DNA of 64,000 nucleotides. It comes from an uncultured Eubacteriales bacterium (GTDB taxonomy: Bacteria; Bacillota; Clostridia; Peptostreptococcales; Anaerovoracaceae). A model generated the notes under the pieces. It had not been told where the DNA came from. It did not search any database and saw only the letters and a program-made list of their open reading frames with translations. Location: positions 1 through 64,000 of the forward strand of contig CADATO010000003.1 in the NCBI GenBank assembly GCA_902790905.1, in the 5' to 3' direction. Below, piece by piece: positions 7,565-16,554 of this stretch; positions within the stretch are counted from its first letter, which is position 1, and every line of letters begins with the position of its first letter. The translations under genes were made by a program, and so were the position numbers.

Positions 7565-8104
7565 TTATCGGTAACTGTCATAGAGCGGCCGACGTTGCTC
7601 ATACAGTTTCATATATTTCGCTCTGGCGGCGTCTTTGTCCGGATCGAGCAGGAACGCGTAGTGGATCGAGTCGTCATCCGGTGCCTGCGCAATGGCGCGC
7701 TCGAACATAGTGTCGGCGGGTTCGTCGGCGATGATGACTCTCCCGGTGCGCACCAGATCGGCGCTCATCGGGTCGAGGATCGTGTCATCGCCGCAGCAGA
7801 TGACCGCCGAGTACGCTGCTGTTTGGCCTGCTGCGCCGGCCGGCGCGTTGCCGCGGCTGCAGATCGGTGCCGGATCCGGCTCCGTCGGTTCGCCCAGCTC
7901 CTGCAGGATCGCCGTCAATGTTTCGTATTCTTTGTTGCGCAGCTCGTGCTCGCCCATGGTGATGACCATGCGGCGGATGCTGCGGCCGTCGCGTTCCTTG
8001 ATCTCCGCGTTGAGATCGTAGAGCGGAATGCCGTATTTTTCGCTGGCAGCGCGGGCGACAGCCATGCGATCACTGCCTATAAAACCAATTACATAGATAA
8101 CCAT
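7565..8104 (-). CDS. Shikimate-kinase-like P-loop protein with degenerate Walker A
   Basis: 179 residues. The N-terminus (MVIYVIGFIGSDRMAVARAA) and the following IPLYDLNAEIKERDGRSI segment follow the shikimate-kinase pattern: P-loop, then D.DAEIE...G.SI, then an E..LR..E stretch. In true shikimate kinases the P-loop is GxxGxGKS/T. Here it is GFIGSDRM, with the lysine and the Ser/Thr lost, so phosphoryl transfer is doubtful. The tail is charged and not recognised. An extended -10 sits only 6 nt before the ATG, so the mRNA may be leaderless. The open frame runs far upstream, but only this part looks like protein and the upstream frame is antisense to another gene. Confidence 0.6.
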   Translation of the reverse strand: MVIYVIGFIGSDRMAVARAASEKYGIPLYDLNAEIKERDGRSIRRMVITMGEHELRNKEYETLTAILQELGEPTEPDPAPICSRGNAPAGAAGQTAAYSAVICCGDDTILDPMSADLVRTGRVIIADEPADTMFERAIAQAPDDDSIHYAFLLDPDKDAARAKYMKLYEQRRPLYDSYR

Positions 8105-8110
8105 GTACGT

Positions 8111-8119
8111 AGTATAACA
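8111..8119 (-). promoter_or_regulatory. Extended -10 promoter of the shikimate-kinase-like gene
   Basis: On the minus strand TGTTATACT (TGn plus TATACT) ends 6 nt before the ATG. No -35 box is evident. Initiation would fall at or next to the start codon. Confidence 0.5.
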
Positions 8120-8143
8120 TGAAAGCCGCCGTTGCGGCCGGTT

Positions 8144-8172
8144 TTGACGCTGTATGTAAAACAGACTATAAT
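8144..8172 (+). promoter_or_regulatory. Promoter of the nucleotidyltransferase/SDR pair
   Basis: TTGACG (8144-8149), 17-bp spacer, perfect TATAAT (8167-8172). An AGGGAGGA Shine-Dalgarno (8183-8190) follows, 7 nt before ATG 8198. Confidence 0.85.
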
Positions 8173-8197
8173 TAAAATGGATAGGGAGGACCTTTAT

Positions 8198-9127
8198 ATG
8201 AATATCACACCGATCAAAGAACCGACTCTCATCATCATGGCCGCGGGCATGGGCAGCCGTTACGGCGGGCTCAAGCAGATCGATCCGGTCACGGACAAGG
8301 GCGAGATCATCATGGACTTCTCCCTGTTCGACGCAAAGCGCGCCGGCTTCAAGAAAGTCGTGTTTGTTATAAAGGAAGAAATGGAAGAAGCATTCCGCGC
8401 CCTGATGGATGAGCGTGTCGGAAAGCACATGGACGTGCAGTACGCGTTCCAGAAGCTGGACGATCTGCCGGACGGCTATGCGATTCCGGAAGGACGCGAA
8501 AAGCCCTGGGGCACCGGGCATGCGATCCTCGCGGCACGCCACCTCGTGGACGGCAACTTCGCGGTCATCAACGCGGACGATTACTACGGCCCCAACGGAT
8601 TTAAGCTCATGTACGACTTCCTGACCCGCAAGGCCGGCCCCGCCGACTTCTGCATGATCAGCTACGAACTCTGCAAGACAGTCACGGAGAACGGCAGCGT
8701 TTCCCGCGGCGTCTGCAACATCTCGAAGAATGGCTACCTCAACCACATCGTCGAGCGCACCCGCATCGAGCACGTGGGCGACAAGATCTGCTACACCGAA
8801 GACGACGGCGAAAGCTGGACCGAGCTCGCGCCGCACACCCCTGTTTCGATGAACTTCTGGGGCTACACGCATATGATGATGGAGGAACTGGAATCGCAAT
8901 TCCCCGCCTTCCTCGACGAAGCGATGAAAGAAAACCCGATGAAGGGCGAATATCAGATCCCGAGAGTCACCGACGGCCTGATCAAATCCGGCCAGGCGGA
9001 CGTCACCGTTCTGCAGAGCGCAGACCGCTGGTACGGCGTGACATATAAGGAAGACAAACAGAGCGTCGTCGAAGCCATGCAGGCGATGAAGGACAGCGGT
9101 CTGTACCCGGAGGTTCTGTGGGGTTAG
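8198..9127 (+). CDS. Sugar-phosphate nucleotidyltransferase-like protein
   Basis: 309 residues. The start ATG follows a near-perfect Shine-Dalgarno and promoter. The nucleotide-binding signature lies at residues 10-30 (LIIMAAGMGSRYGGLKQ). The middle holds AINADDYYG-like acidic metal-site residues (VINADDYYG near residue 125). Such enzymes transfer NMP from NTP to a sugar phosphate or similar phosphate; the substrate cannot be read from sequence. It shares a promoter with the following SDR gene, 13 nt away. G+C content is high compared with the flanking glycan genes, so it looks like part of the older chromosome. Confidence 0.7.
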   Translation: MNITPIKEPTLIIMAAGMGSRYGGLKQIDPVTDKGEIIMDFSLFDAKRAGFKKVVFVIKEEMEEAFRALMDERVGKHMDVQYAFQKLDDLPDGYAIPEGREKPWGTGHAILAARHLVDGNFAVINADDYYGPNGFKLMYDFLTRKAGPADFCMISYELCKTVTENGSVSRGVCNISKNGYLNHIVERTRIEHVGDKICYTEDDGESWTELAPHTPVSMNFWGYTHMMMEELESQFPAFLDEAMKENPMKGEYQIPRVTDGLIKSGQADVTVLQSADRWYGVTYKEDKQSVVEAMQAMKDSGLYPEVLWG

Positions 9128-9140
9128 AAGGAAAACAGCC

Positions 9141-9953
9141 ATGAAGAAACAGACAGCAAAAAAGATCGCGATCGTCACCGGCGCCTCGAGCGGACTGGGA
9201 CGGGAATTCGTCAAACAGATCGCAAAGAGCCGGCAGCTCGATGAGATCTGGGTCATCGCGCGCCGCAGAGACCGGCTTGAAGAGGTGCGCCGCCTGAGCA
9301 AAGTGGCGCTCCGCACGATCCCGCTCGATCTGACCGAGAAGAGCGCTTTTGATGTGCTGCGCCATGCCCTCGAGGAATCGCACCCTGACGTGCGCATGCT
9401 CGTCAATGCCGCCGGCGTCGGCAAGATCGGCATGACCACAGAGCTCTCCCTGCAGGAGAACGACCAGATGATCGATCTCAACTGCCGGGCGGCTGTCGAT
9501 ATGTGTCTGACAGTACTGCCTCACATGAGCCGCAGCAGTGAACTGATCAATATCTGTTCGGTGGCGGGGTTCCAGCCGCTGACCGGCCTCAATACCTACG
9601 CGGCGACAAAAGCATTCCTGCTCAGCTGGACCAAAGCGCTGCACCACGAACTGCTGCTGAAGGGCATCAAGGTCACGGCGCTGTGCCCGTACTGGGTCAA
9701 GGACACGGAATTCATCCCGGTTGCCAAGGAGACTGACTATGCGCCGATCGCCAAAGAGGGCGACAAAAGTGCGATTAAAAACTTCTGGTTTGCCGGGCAT
9801 GCAAAGTACATCGTCCGTCAGGCGCTGCGTGCAAGCCGGCTCAACCTGTGGGTCTGCTCGCCCGGCCCCGTGGCAAAGGCGGAGCGGCTGGTCAGCTGGG
9901 TGCTTCCGGACTGTGTGATAATCCCTGTGTGGGATATCCTGAGGAGACTGTGA
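9141..9953 (+). CDS. Short-chain dehydrogenase/reductase
   Basis: 270 residues with a classical SDR layout: TGASSGLGREF at residues about 13-23 for NAD(P) binding, NAAGVGKIG near 95, the catalytic serine in NICSVAGF near 137, and YAATK (Tyr and Lys of the active site) near 153. It reduces or oxidises an unknown alcohol/ketone in the cytoplasm. It is the second gene after the nucleotidyltransferase. The last 50 residues are basic and moderately hydrophobic (LRASRLNLWVCSP), as in SDRs that act on lipids or sterols, but no substrate can be named. Confidence 0.8.
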   Translation: MKKQTAKKIAIVTGASSGLGREFVKQIAKSRQLDEIWVIARRRDRLEEVRRLSKVALRTIPLDLTEKSAFDVLRHALEESHPDVRMLVNAAGVGKIGMTTELSLQENDQMIDLNCRAAVDMCLTVLPHMSRSSELINICSVAGFQPLTGLNTYAATKAFLLSWTKALHHELLLKGIKVTALCPYWVKDTEFIPVAKETDYAPIAKEGDKSAIKNFWFAGHAKYIVRQALRASRLNLWVCSPGPVAKAERLVSWVLPDCVIIPVWDILRRL

Positions 9954-9988
9954 AACGTTCTCTGGTATCTGCACGGAGCTGCACGTTC

Positions 9989-10017
9989 TTGAAACCCCGT
10001 AGTATAAACGATATAAT
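9989..10017 (+). promoter_or_regulatory. Promoter of glycan operon 1
   Basis: TTGAAA (9989-9994), 17-bp spacer, perfect TATAAT (10012-10017). It drives the 12.7-kb run of tightly packed plus-strand genes up to 22726. Confidence 0.85.
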
Positions 10018-10046
10018 AAACTGATACTCGCAGAAAAGGATACGCA

Positions 10047-12002
10047 ATGGAAAATGAAAAGACGGAAAAGCGAATACAGCATGCGCATATCATCATGCTG
10101 TATTTGATTATATATGATGCTATCGCTGTCAGCGTTTCTTATTTTACAGCGCTTTGGCTGCGTTTTGATTTGCGGTTCTCAGCGATTCCACCCTGGTATC
10201 TGGAAGCGTGGAAGAGTTTTGCTCTGATCTACGTAGTCTTTTGTATTGTCGTATTCTGGTTTTTCAGGCTTTACAAGAGCATTTGGAGATTCGCCAGCTT
10301 TAAGGAACTGGAGCGCATTTCCGTTGCGACGCTCATTACAACGGTTTCTCATATCGTGCTGATCACCATTCTCTTCCAGAGAATGCCCATTTCTTATTAT
10401 CTGATGGGTGCGTGTCTGCAGTTCCTGCTGGTTACCGGGATCCGATTCTCATATCGGTTCATTTTACTTTTGCGTTCTACTGAGCGGATGAAAACAGCAA
10501 ACAACTGTATGCTGATTGGAGCCGGCGCAGCCGGGGCGGTCATACTGAGAGAACTGGAACGCAGCAAAGAGCTGGAGGATAAGATCGTCTGCATCATAGA
10601 CGATAACCGCAATAAATGGAACAGGTATATCGAGGGCATTCCGGTTATCGGGGGGCGTGACAAGATCCTTAGCGCAGTCAAGGAATATGGCATTAAGAAA
10701 ATATACCTGGCGATTCCCAGCCTTTCCGGAAAAGAGCGGAAGCAGATTCTGGATATTTGCAAAGAAACGGAATGTGAACTGCACACCCTTCCCGGAATGT
10801 ATCAGTTGATGCTTGGAAAAGTGACGGTCAACTCCCTGCGGAAAGTCAAGGTAGAAGATCTGCTTGGCCGTGAACCCGTGAAAATGGATTCCCGTGAACG
10901 CCGTACATTCCTGAGCGGAAAGACTGTTCTGATTACCGGGGGCGGCGGCAGCATCGGCAGCGAACTGTGCCGGCAGGTGGCGTCGATCCGGTCGTTGAAG
11001 CGGTTGATTATTTTTGATATTTATGAGAATAACGCACATGCGATTCGTTTAGAGCTTGAGGATAAGTATCCGGATATTGATCTGGTTGTCCTGATTGGGT
11101 CTGTACGTAACAGCCGCAGACTCATGCAGGTTTTTGAAGAATACCGGCCGGATATCGTTTTCCATGCAGCCGCGCACAAGCATGTGCCTCTGATGGAAGA
11201 CAGCCCCTGCGAATCCATCAAGAATAATGTCATAGGAACATACTACACAGCGTATGCAGCGATGGCATATGACTGTGAAAAGTTTGTGCTGATCTCGACG
11301 GACAAAGCCGTCAATCCGGTCAATATTATGGGCGCCAGCAAGCGTCTTTGCGAGATGGTCGTGCAGACGTTTGCAAAAAAGATCAGTGCCGGTAAAGCGA
11401 GTGACTTGCCCTCCCTGCACGGGAAGATTCCTTACGGAAAGAGCAGATTCGACGAAGTTCAGGTGGTAGCAAAGCCGCGGACGGAGTTCGTTGCAGTACG
11501 TTTCGGGAATGTTCTTGGCAGCAATGGTTCTGTCATTCCGCGGTTCAAAGAGCAGATTGAGGCCGGCGGACCGGTAACGGTCACGCATCCGGATATCATC
11601 CGGTACTTCATGACGATCCCTGAGGCAGCCTCCCTTGTCATCGAAGCAGCGACATTCGGCGGGGGCGGACGGATCTTTGTCCTTGACATGGGCACTCCGG
11701 TAAAAATTGTGGATCTGGCCAGGAACATGATACAGTTATCCGGCCTGAAGCCAGATGAAGATATCAAAATTGTTTACACGGGGCTGAGACCGGGCGAAAA
11801 ACTGTACGAAGAGAGGCTCATGGACGAAGAGGGTCTGCAGACAACTTCGAATGAACTGATCAGTATCGGGAAGCCCATCGAATTTGATGAAGACAGGTTT
11901 TTGAAGCAGCTTCAGGAGCTTATGGTTGCTGCCTATGAAGATCGCGCGGATATACGCGATCGGGTGGCGGAAATGGTCCCCACCTATCACATCATCGGTT
12001 AG
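10047..12002 (+). CDS. Membrane UDP-sugar 4,6-dehydratase (PglF/WbpM/CapD type)
   Basis: 651 residues. Four hydrophobic segments fill residues 12-135. A first Rossmann domain starts near 152 (CMLIGAGAAGAVILREL) and the dehydratase SDR domain near 293 (VLITGGGGSIGSE). The catalytic loop STDKAVNPVNIMGASK has Met where most SDRs have Tyr, as in PglF and WbpM. These enzymes turn UDP-GlcNAc into a 4-keto-6-deoxy sugar, the first step to bacillosamine, AATGal or related 2,4-diamino sugars. The next two genes encode the matching aminotransferase and initiating transferase. An AAAAGGA Shine-Dalgarno lies 6 nt before the ATG. Confidence 0.9.
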   Translation: MENEKTEKRIQHAHIIMLYLIIYDAIAVSVSYFTALWLRFDLRFSAIPPWYLEAWKSFALIYVVFCIVVFWFFRLYKSIWRFASFKELERISVATLITTVSHIVLITILFQRMPISYYLMGACLQFLLVTGIRFSYRFILLLRSTERMKTANNCMLIGAGAAGAVILRELERSKELEDKIVCIIDDNRNKWNRYIEGIPVIGGRDKILSAVKEYGIKKIYLAIPSLSGKERKQILDICKETECELHTLPGMYQLMLGKVTVNSLRKVKVEDLLGREPVKMDSRERRTFLSGKTVLITGGGGSIGSELCRQVASIRSLKRLIIFDIYENNAHAIRLELEDKYPDIDLVVLIGSVRNSRRLMQVFEEYRPDIVFHAAAHKHVPLMEDSPCESIKNNVIGTYYTAYAAMAYDCEKFVLISTDKAVNPVNIMGASKRLCEMVVQTFAKKISAGKASDLPSLHGKIPYGKSRFDEVQVVAKPRTEFVAVRFGNVLGSNGSVIPRFKEQIEAGGPVTVTHPDIIRYFMTIPEAASLVIEAATFGGGGRIFVLDMGTPVKIVDLARNMIQLSGLKPDEDIKIVYTGLRPGEKLYEERLMDEEGLQTTSNELISIGKPIEFDEDRFLKQLQELMVAAYEDRADIRDRVAEMVPTYHIIG

Positions 12003-12037
12003 TTTAGTAAGGAAAGGGTGCTGAGAGAGGTTTTCAA

Positions 12038-13327
12038 ATGGCATTTAACAAACAGAATACAATGAAACCGTTCAATGAAAAAATCTGGCTTTCTTCTCCG
12101 ACGATGCATGGGGAAGAGCTGGTCTATATGCAAGAGGCCTACGAGACCAACTGGATGTCTACCCTCGGCAAAAATATCAATGAGACAGAACGGATCACCT
12201 GTGAGAAGATCGGCTGCAAGCATGCGGTTGCGCTGTCTTCCGGGACCGCAGCCATGCATCTTGCGATCAAACTGGCAGGGGAACGGCTGTATGGGCAGCC
12301 TGCTGTAGGCCATGGCGTATTGGAAGGCCGGAAGGTTTTCTGTTCAGACATGACATTCGATGCGACCATTAATCCAGTCGCCTATGAAGGCGGGGAAGCT
12401 GTTTTTATCGACTCGGAATACGATACCTGGAATATGGATCCAGTCGCATTGGAAAAAGCGTTTGAGCTTTATCCGGATGTGCGGCTCGTTGTTGTTGTGC
12501 ATCTCTACGGGACACCGTGCAAGATGGATGAATTGCGCGCTGTCTGCGAGAAGCACGGGGCACTGATTGTGGAGGATGCCGCAGAATCCATGGGGGCAAC
12601 GTATAAAGGCCGTCAGACAGGGGTGCTGGGAGATGTCGGTGTTGTTTCATTCAACGGGAACAAAATCATCACTGGTTCATCCGGCGGTATGCTGCTGACC
12701 GATGACGGGGAAGCGGCGGAGAAGGTCCGGAAATGGAGCACGCAGAGCCGTGAGGATGCTGCCTGGTACCAGCATGAAGAACTCGGCTATAACTACCGGA
12801 TGAGCAACGTCATCGCCGGCGTTGTACGCGGCCAGTATCCGCATCTGGAAGAGCACATCGCTCAGAAAAAGGCGATTTATGAGCGTTATGCAGAAAACCT
12901 GGCAGGACTTCCCGTCAGCATGAATCCATACCAGAAAGATGTCGCAGAGCCGAATTACTGGCTGTCCTGCCTGCTCATCGATAAAGAAGCAATGTGCCGT
13001 CAGGTTCGTGGTGATAAAGAAGCGCTTTATGTTGCCGAGGCGGGGAAAAGCTGCCCGACGGAAATCCTTGAGGCGATCGCATCCATCAACGCCGAGGGGC
13101 GCCCGATCTGGAAACCGATGCATATGCAGCCAATTTACCGCAGCCATGCGTTCGTAACGGCTGCCGGTAACGGACGTGCGCGAAGCAATGCATATATTGA
13201 GAGTGCAGGATTTGTTGATGTCGGCGCTGATATCTTTGCAAGGGGGCTGTGCCTGCCGAGCGATAACAAGATGACACTGGAGCAGGTGGGCATTGTCTGC
13301 GAAGTCATCAGAAAGTGCTTTGAATAG
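12038..13327 (+). CDS. DegT/DnrJ/EryC1 sugar aminotransferase (PglE-like)
   Basis: 429 residues, PLP-dependent. The cofactor lysine is in SFNGNKIITG near residue 209, preceded by VEDAAESMG (the Asp that binds the pyridine nitrogen). The N-terminal LSSPTMHGEE is typical of aminotransferases that act on UDP-4-keto-6-deoxy-GlcNAc, such as PglE and the pneumococcal AATGal enzyme. It would add the 4-amino group to the product of the preceding dehydratase. C4 stereochemistry (bacillosamine or AATGal precursor) cannot be told. The 35-nt spacing to the previous gene and 11 nt to the next indicate one transcript. Confidence 0.88.
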   Translation: MAFNKQNTMKPFNEKIWLSSPTMHGEELVYMQEAYETNWMSTLGKNINETERITCEKIGCKHAVALSSGTAAMHLAIKLAGERLYGQPAVGHGVLEGRKVFCSDMTFDATINPVAYEGGEAVFIDSEYDTWNMDPVALEKAFELYPDVRLVVVVHLYGTPCKMDELRAVCEKHGALIVEDAAESMGATYKGRQTGVLGDVGVVSFNGNKIITGSSGGMLLTDDGEAAEKVRKWSTQSREDAAWYQHEELGYNYRMSNVIAGVVRGQYPHLEEHIAQKKAIYERYAENLAGLPVSMNPYQKDVAEPNYWLSCLLIDKEAMCRQVRGDKEALYVAEAGKSCPTEILEAIASINAEGRPIWKPMHMQPIYRSHAFVTAAGNGRARSNAYIESAGFVDVGADIFARGLCLPSDNKMTLEQVGIVCEVIRKCFE

Positions 13328-13338
13328 GATACACATAC

Positions 13339-14082
13339 ATGGGTATAGTTAAAAAAACGGGAAAAGTTTTATCGGCAGCTGCTTTGGCTATGACAGCAGG
13401 CGTGGCGGTGAAAAACGCGCTCGCTGCTGTACCGGATGAAGAAGCCGGACATAGACAGGGCTTTTACGAGAAGTACGTCAAGAGGCCGCAGGATTTCCTC
13501 TGCGCGTTGTCGGCTTCGGTTGTGCTGTCACCGGTCATGGCGGCGACAGCAATACTGGTGCGGATCAATCTCGGCAGTCCGGTCCTGTTTGTACAGGAAC
13601 GGCCGGGAAAGGGCGGCAAGCCTTTTAAACTTTACAAATTCAGAACGATGCTTCCGCCTAAAGAGGGTGTGATAGATCCGACCCAGGACGGGGCGAGACT
13701 GACACCGTTCGGGAAAAAACTCAGAAGTACCAGTCTTGATGAATTGCCCGAATTATTCAATATGCTGAAGGGCGATATGTCGGTTGTGGGGCCAAGACCG
13801 CTTCTTATGCAGTACATGGGCCGGTATGATGAACATCAGATTCGCCGCCACGAAGTGCTGCCCGGTTTTACCGGACTGGCACAGGTCAACGGGCGCAACG
13901 CGATCAGCTGGGAAGATAAGTTTGATTGGGATGTGAAGTATGTCGACAACATCACATTCAGCGGAGACTGGAAGATCATTTTCGAGACGGTCAGAACGGT
14001 TTTGAAGAGAGAGGGCATCAGCAGCGCCGGAGAGGCGACAATGGCAGAGTTTATGGGATCCTCTTCGAAAGGAACAGAATAA
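13339..14082 (+). CDS. Initiating sugar-phosphate transferase (PglC/WcaJ family)
   Basis: 247 residues. A hydrophobic membrane helix (about 45-75) is followed by the bacterial sugar-transferase core: RPGKGGKPFKLYKFRTM, then DELPELFNMLKGDMS and VVGPRPLL. It moves a sugar-1-phosphate from a UDP-sugar onto undecaprenyl phosphate at the inner face of the membrane and so starts glycan assembly. With the dehydratase and aminotransferase upstream, the likely first sugar is a 2-acetamido-4-amino-trideoxyhexose, as in pneumococcal teichoic acid. The stop codon overlaps the next start (TAATG). Confidence 0.9.
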   Translation: MGIVKKTGKVLSAAALAMTAGVAVKNALAAVPDEEAGHRQGFYEKYVKRPQDFLCALSASVVLSPVMAATAILVRINLGSPVLFVQERPGKGGKPFKLYKFRTMLPPKEGVIDPTQDGARLTPFGKKLRSTSLDELPELFNMLKGDMSVVGPRPLLMQYMGRYDEHQIRRHEVLPGFTGLAQVNGRNAISWEDKFDWDVKYVDNITFSGDWKIIFETVRTVLKREGISSAGEATMAEFMGSSSKGTE

Positions 14083-15689
14083 TGAAGATTCTTATTACTG
14101 GCGTGGGCAGAAGGATAGAACTGATCCAGGCATTTCGTAACGCAGCGCTTGTTCTAAACAAAGAATTGAAGATCTACGGCGCGGATATGGCGGGGACGGC
14201 GCCGGCATTGGCGTACTGCGATTACACAAGAACTGTGGTAGCGATGAAAGACCCCGGGTATATAGATGATTTGCTTCGGATTTGCCGTGCGGAGCAGATC
14301 GATCTTTTGATTCCTACGATCGACACAGACCTTCTGGTGCTGTCGGAAAACAAGGCGCGGTTTGACGCGATCGGCACACGGGTGATGATCAGCGCACCGG
14401 AGAGTATAAGGATCTGCAGAGACAAGAATCTGACATCTGATTTCTTTGTCGACTGCGGCCTGCATGCTCCTATGCCCGTGAATGATTGGACGATGTACGA
14501 TGCCGGATACCCGGCTTTCATTAAACCGAAAGACGGCAGCAGTTCGATCAACGCTTTCAAGGTCGAGAATGCAGAAGAACTGGAGGTTTATGCCGGTCAG
14601 GTGGAGGATTATATCGTCCAGCCCTTTGTGTCCGGGCGGGAGTATACGATAGATGTCTTTTGTGATTGGGATGGAGAGCCTGTCAGCATTGTGCCAAGAG
14701 AACGCATGCAGATAAGGGCTGGAGAAGTTCTGAAAACGCGGATCTGCATGGATCCGGTCATGATCGAGGAGGCAAAGGCGCTTTGCAAGGCATTCCGCCC
14801 GTGCGGCCCGATGACCGTACAGCTGATTCGTGACGGGAAAGGCGTCGACTGGTTTATAGAAATCAATCCGCGTTACGGCGGGGGTGCTCCGCTATCCATG
14901 AAAGCCGGCGCAAGAAGTGCTGAGACGGTGTTGAAGATGCTGGACGGCGAAGCTGTCGAACGTATGCCGGAAATTGCAGACAAGGCCATTTATAGCCGTT
15001 TTGATCAGTCGGTTTGCATCGAGGAAGGCCGCAGTAAGGTCTGCGGGGTGGTTTTTGACCTCGATGATACGCTCTACAGTGAAAAGGATTATGTCAGATC
15101 CGGGTTCAAAGCAGTCTCTGATTATCTTGGCGGAGGCTATGAAGAATCGCTGTGGCATTCGTTCGAAGAAGGGAAGCCGGCGATCGATGAGCTTCTTTGC
15201 AAACTTGGAAGAGAAGAGGAAAAAGAAGCTGTTCTGGATCGGTATCGGACACACGCGCCCCGGATCGAACTCTATGATGGCGTGAAGGAGCTTCTGCAGA
15301 AGCTCCGTGAACAGGGACGCAAGATCGGCATCATCACGGATGGCAGACCGGAGGGACAGAAGAATAAAATTGCTGCATTGGGACTGGATCAGCTGGTGGA
15401 CGACATCCTGATCACGGACGAACTTGGCGGTGTGCAGTTCCGCAAACCCTGCGATATCGCATTCCGCATCATGCAGACAAAGTGGCGGCTCCCGGCTGGC
15501 GAAATGGTGTATATTGCGGATAATCCGGACAAGGATTTTCAGGCTCCGAAACAGCTTGGCATGCGGTGCATCATGATTGACAATGCGGACGGACTGTATA
15601 CCGGTGAGCATGCCGTAAAGAATGTGGTGTATGCAGGCAGGAAAGGCTGGACCGAACAGCTGCTTGAGCTGTTGCCGGGCGAGTGCTAA
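14082..15689 (+). CDS. ATP-grasp ligase fused to a HAD phosphatase
   Basis: 535 residues. Residues 1-310 resemble carbamoyl-phosphate-synthase-like ATP-grasp enzymes: MKILITGVGRRIELI at the start, FIKPKDGSSSINAF for ATP binding near 150, and EINPRYGGG with metal ligands near 265. Residues about 320-535 form a HAD hydrolase with DLDDTLYS (nucleophile Asp), a TDG motif near 420 and IADNPDKDF. ATP-grasp enzymes join a carboxylate to an amine through an acyl phosphate; HAD enzymes usually remove phosphate. In this cluster the pair could attach an amino acid or similar acyl group to the free amino group of a sugar or amino-polyol and trim a phosphate. That role is inference. The start is the ATG overlapping the previous stop. 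Confidence 0.75.
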   Translation: MKILITGVGRRIELIQAFRNAALVLNKELKIYGADMAGTAPALAYCDYTRTVVAMKDPGYIDDLLRICRAEQIDLLIPTIDTDLLVLSENKARFDAIGTRVMISAPESIRICRDKNLTSDFFVDCGLHAPMPVNDWTMYDAGYPAFIKPKDGSSSINAFKVENAEELEVYAGQVEDYIVQPFVSGREYTIDVFCDWDGEPVSIVPRERMQIRAGEVLKTRICMDPVMIEEAKALCKAFRPCGPMTVQLIRDGKGVDWFIEINPRYGGGAPLSMKAGARSAETVLKMLDGEAVERMPEIADKAIYSRFDQSVCIEEGRSKVCGVVFDLDDTLYSEKDYVRSGFKAVSDYLGGGYEESLWHSFEEGKPAIDELLCKLGREEEKEAVLDRYRTHAPRIELYDGVKELLQKLREQGRKIGIITDGRPEGQKNKIAALGLDQLVDDILITDELGGVQFRKPCDIAFRIMQTKWRLPAGEMVYIADNPDKDFQAPKQLGMRCIMIDNADGLYTGEHAVKNVVYAGRKGWTEQLLELLPGEC

Positions 15690-15704
15690 ACGGAGGATAC
15701 AGGT

Positions 15705-16544
15705 GTGACAACATTTGAAGAATATAAAGCGAAACAACTGGAGATCCTGCATGAACTGGACAGGGTCTGCAAACTGGCAGGCATCCAGTATTTTCTGGCG
15801 TATGGGACCTGCCTCGGGGCGGTAAGACACAAGGGGTTTATTCCCTGGGATGATGACATCGATATCTTCCTGCCGTGTCAGGAAATGCAGAAGCTTCTGG
15901 ATAACCGGCATCTGTTCAAAGAGCAGTATTTTGTTCAGACAAGAGAGACTGACCCCGGATACACGAACATGAAGGTCTCGCTCAGAGACTCTTCTACGTC
16001 GTATTTTGGTGATGAGAACGACGATCAGGATATCAACCATGGCATGTCGATCGATTTGTACAATCTGTATCCGTATCCGGACCGGTTTCTGACTGCCCAT
16101 AAGCTGATCATTGATTCGTACGTGCTGCGGATTCTCTATATGAAAACACCGCCCCGGCATCACGGCAAGAAAGGCAAACTTGTCTACGGACTCATCCATG
16201 GACTGTATGCCGGAAAGCGCGCTGAAAAGAAGATTCGGAAGATCGAGGCAAAGCTTGCGAACAACGGCGGTTCAAAGTATTATGCGTCCTTCTTTGGCGA
16301 TGATATCACGCCGGTTTCCTGTTTCAAGTTCCCGCGCAAAAACTTTGAGAGCTGCAAGGAATTGATGTTTGAGGACTATATGGCACCTTGTCCTGCGGAT
16401 CCCGAGCAGATTTGCGAGCTGACATATGGGAAAACATACATGGAGTATCCGCCCGAGGAGGAACGGGTTCCCAGACATCAGGTACTGTTCATGAGCTGTG
16501 ATGAGCCGTACACCGACTATAAAGGCGTCTATTACTGCAAATGA
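15705..16544 (+). CDS. licD: LicD-family phosphotransferase (first copy)
   Basis: 279 residues starting at GTG with CGGAGG 8 nt upstream. The LicD signature is complete: AYGTCLGAVRHKGFIPWDDDIDI in the first 60 residues, with the catalytic acidic run. LicD proteins move phosphocholine, or in eukaryotic relatives ribitol phosphate, from a CDP-linked donor to a glycan. The operon also encodes a separate CDP-alcohol-forming enzyme (18804-20153), so this copy may use that donor rather than CDP-choline. A second LicD lies at 32981-33736. Confidence 0.88.
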   Translation: MTTFEEYKAKQLEILHELDRVCKLAGIQYFLAYGTCLGAVRHKGFIPWDDDIDIFLPCQEMQKLLDNRHLFKEQYFVQTRETDPGYTNMKVSLRDSSTSYFGDENDDQDINHGMSIDLYNLYPYPDRFLTAHKLIIDSYVLRILYMKTPPRHHGKKGKLVYGLIHGLYAGKRAEKKIRKIEAKLANNGGSKYYASFFGDDITPVSCFKFPRKNFESCKELMFEDYMAPCPADPEQICELTYGKTYMEYPPEEERVPRHQVLFMSCDEPYTDYKGVYYCK

Positions 16545-16554
16545 GGTGCGGGCA

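Noticed and set aside
7565-9481. 638-residue minus-strand frame across the nucleotidyltransferase gene
   Set aside because: Only the final 179 residues look like a protein (shikimate-kinase-like); the rest is antisense shadow.
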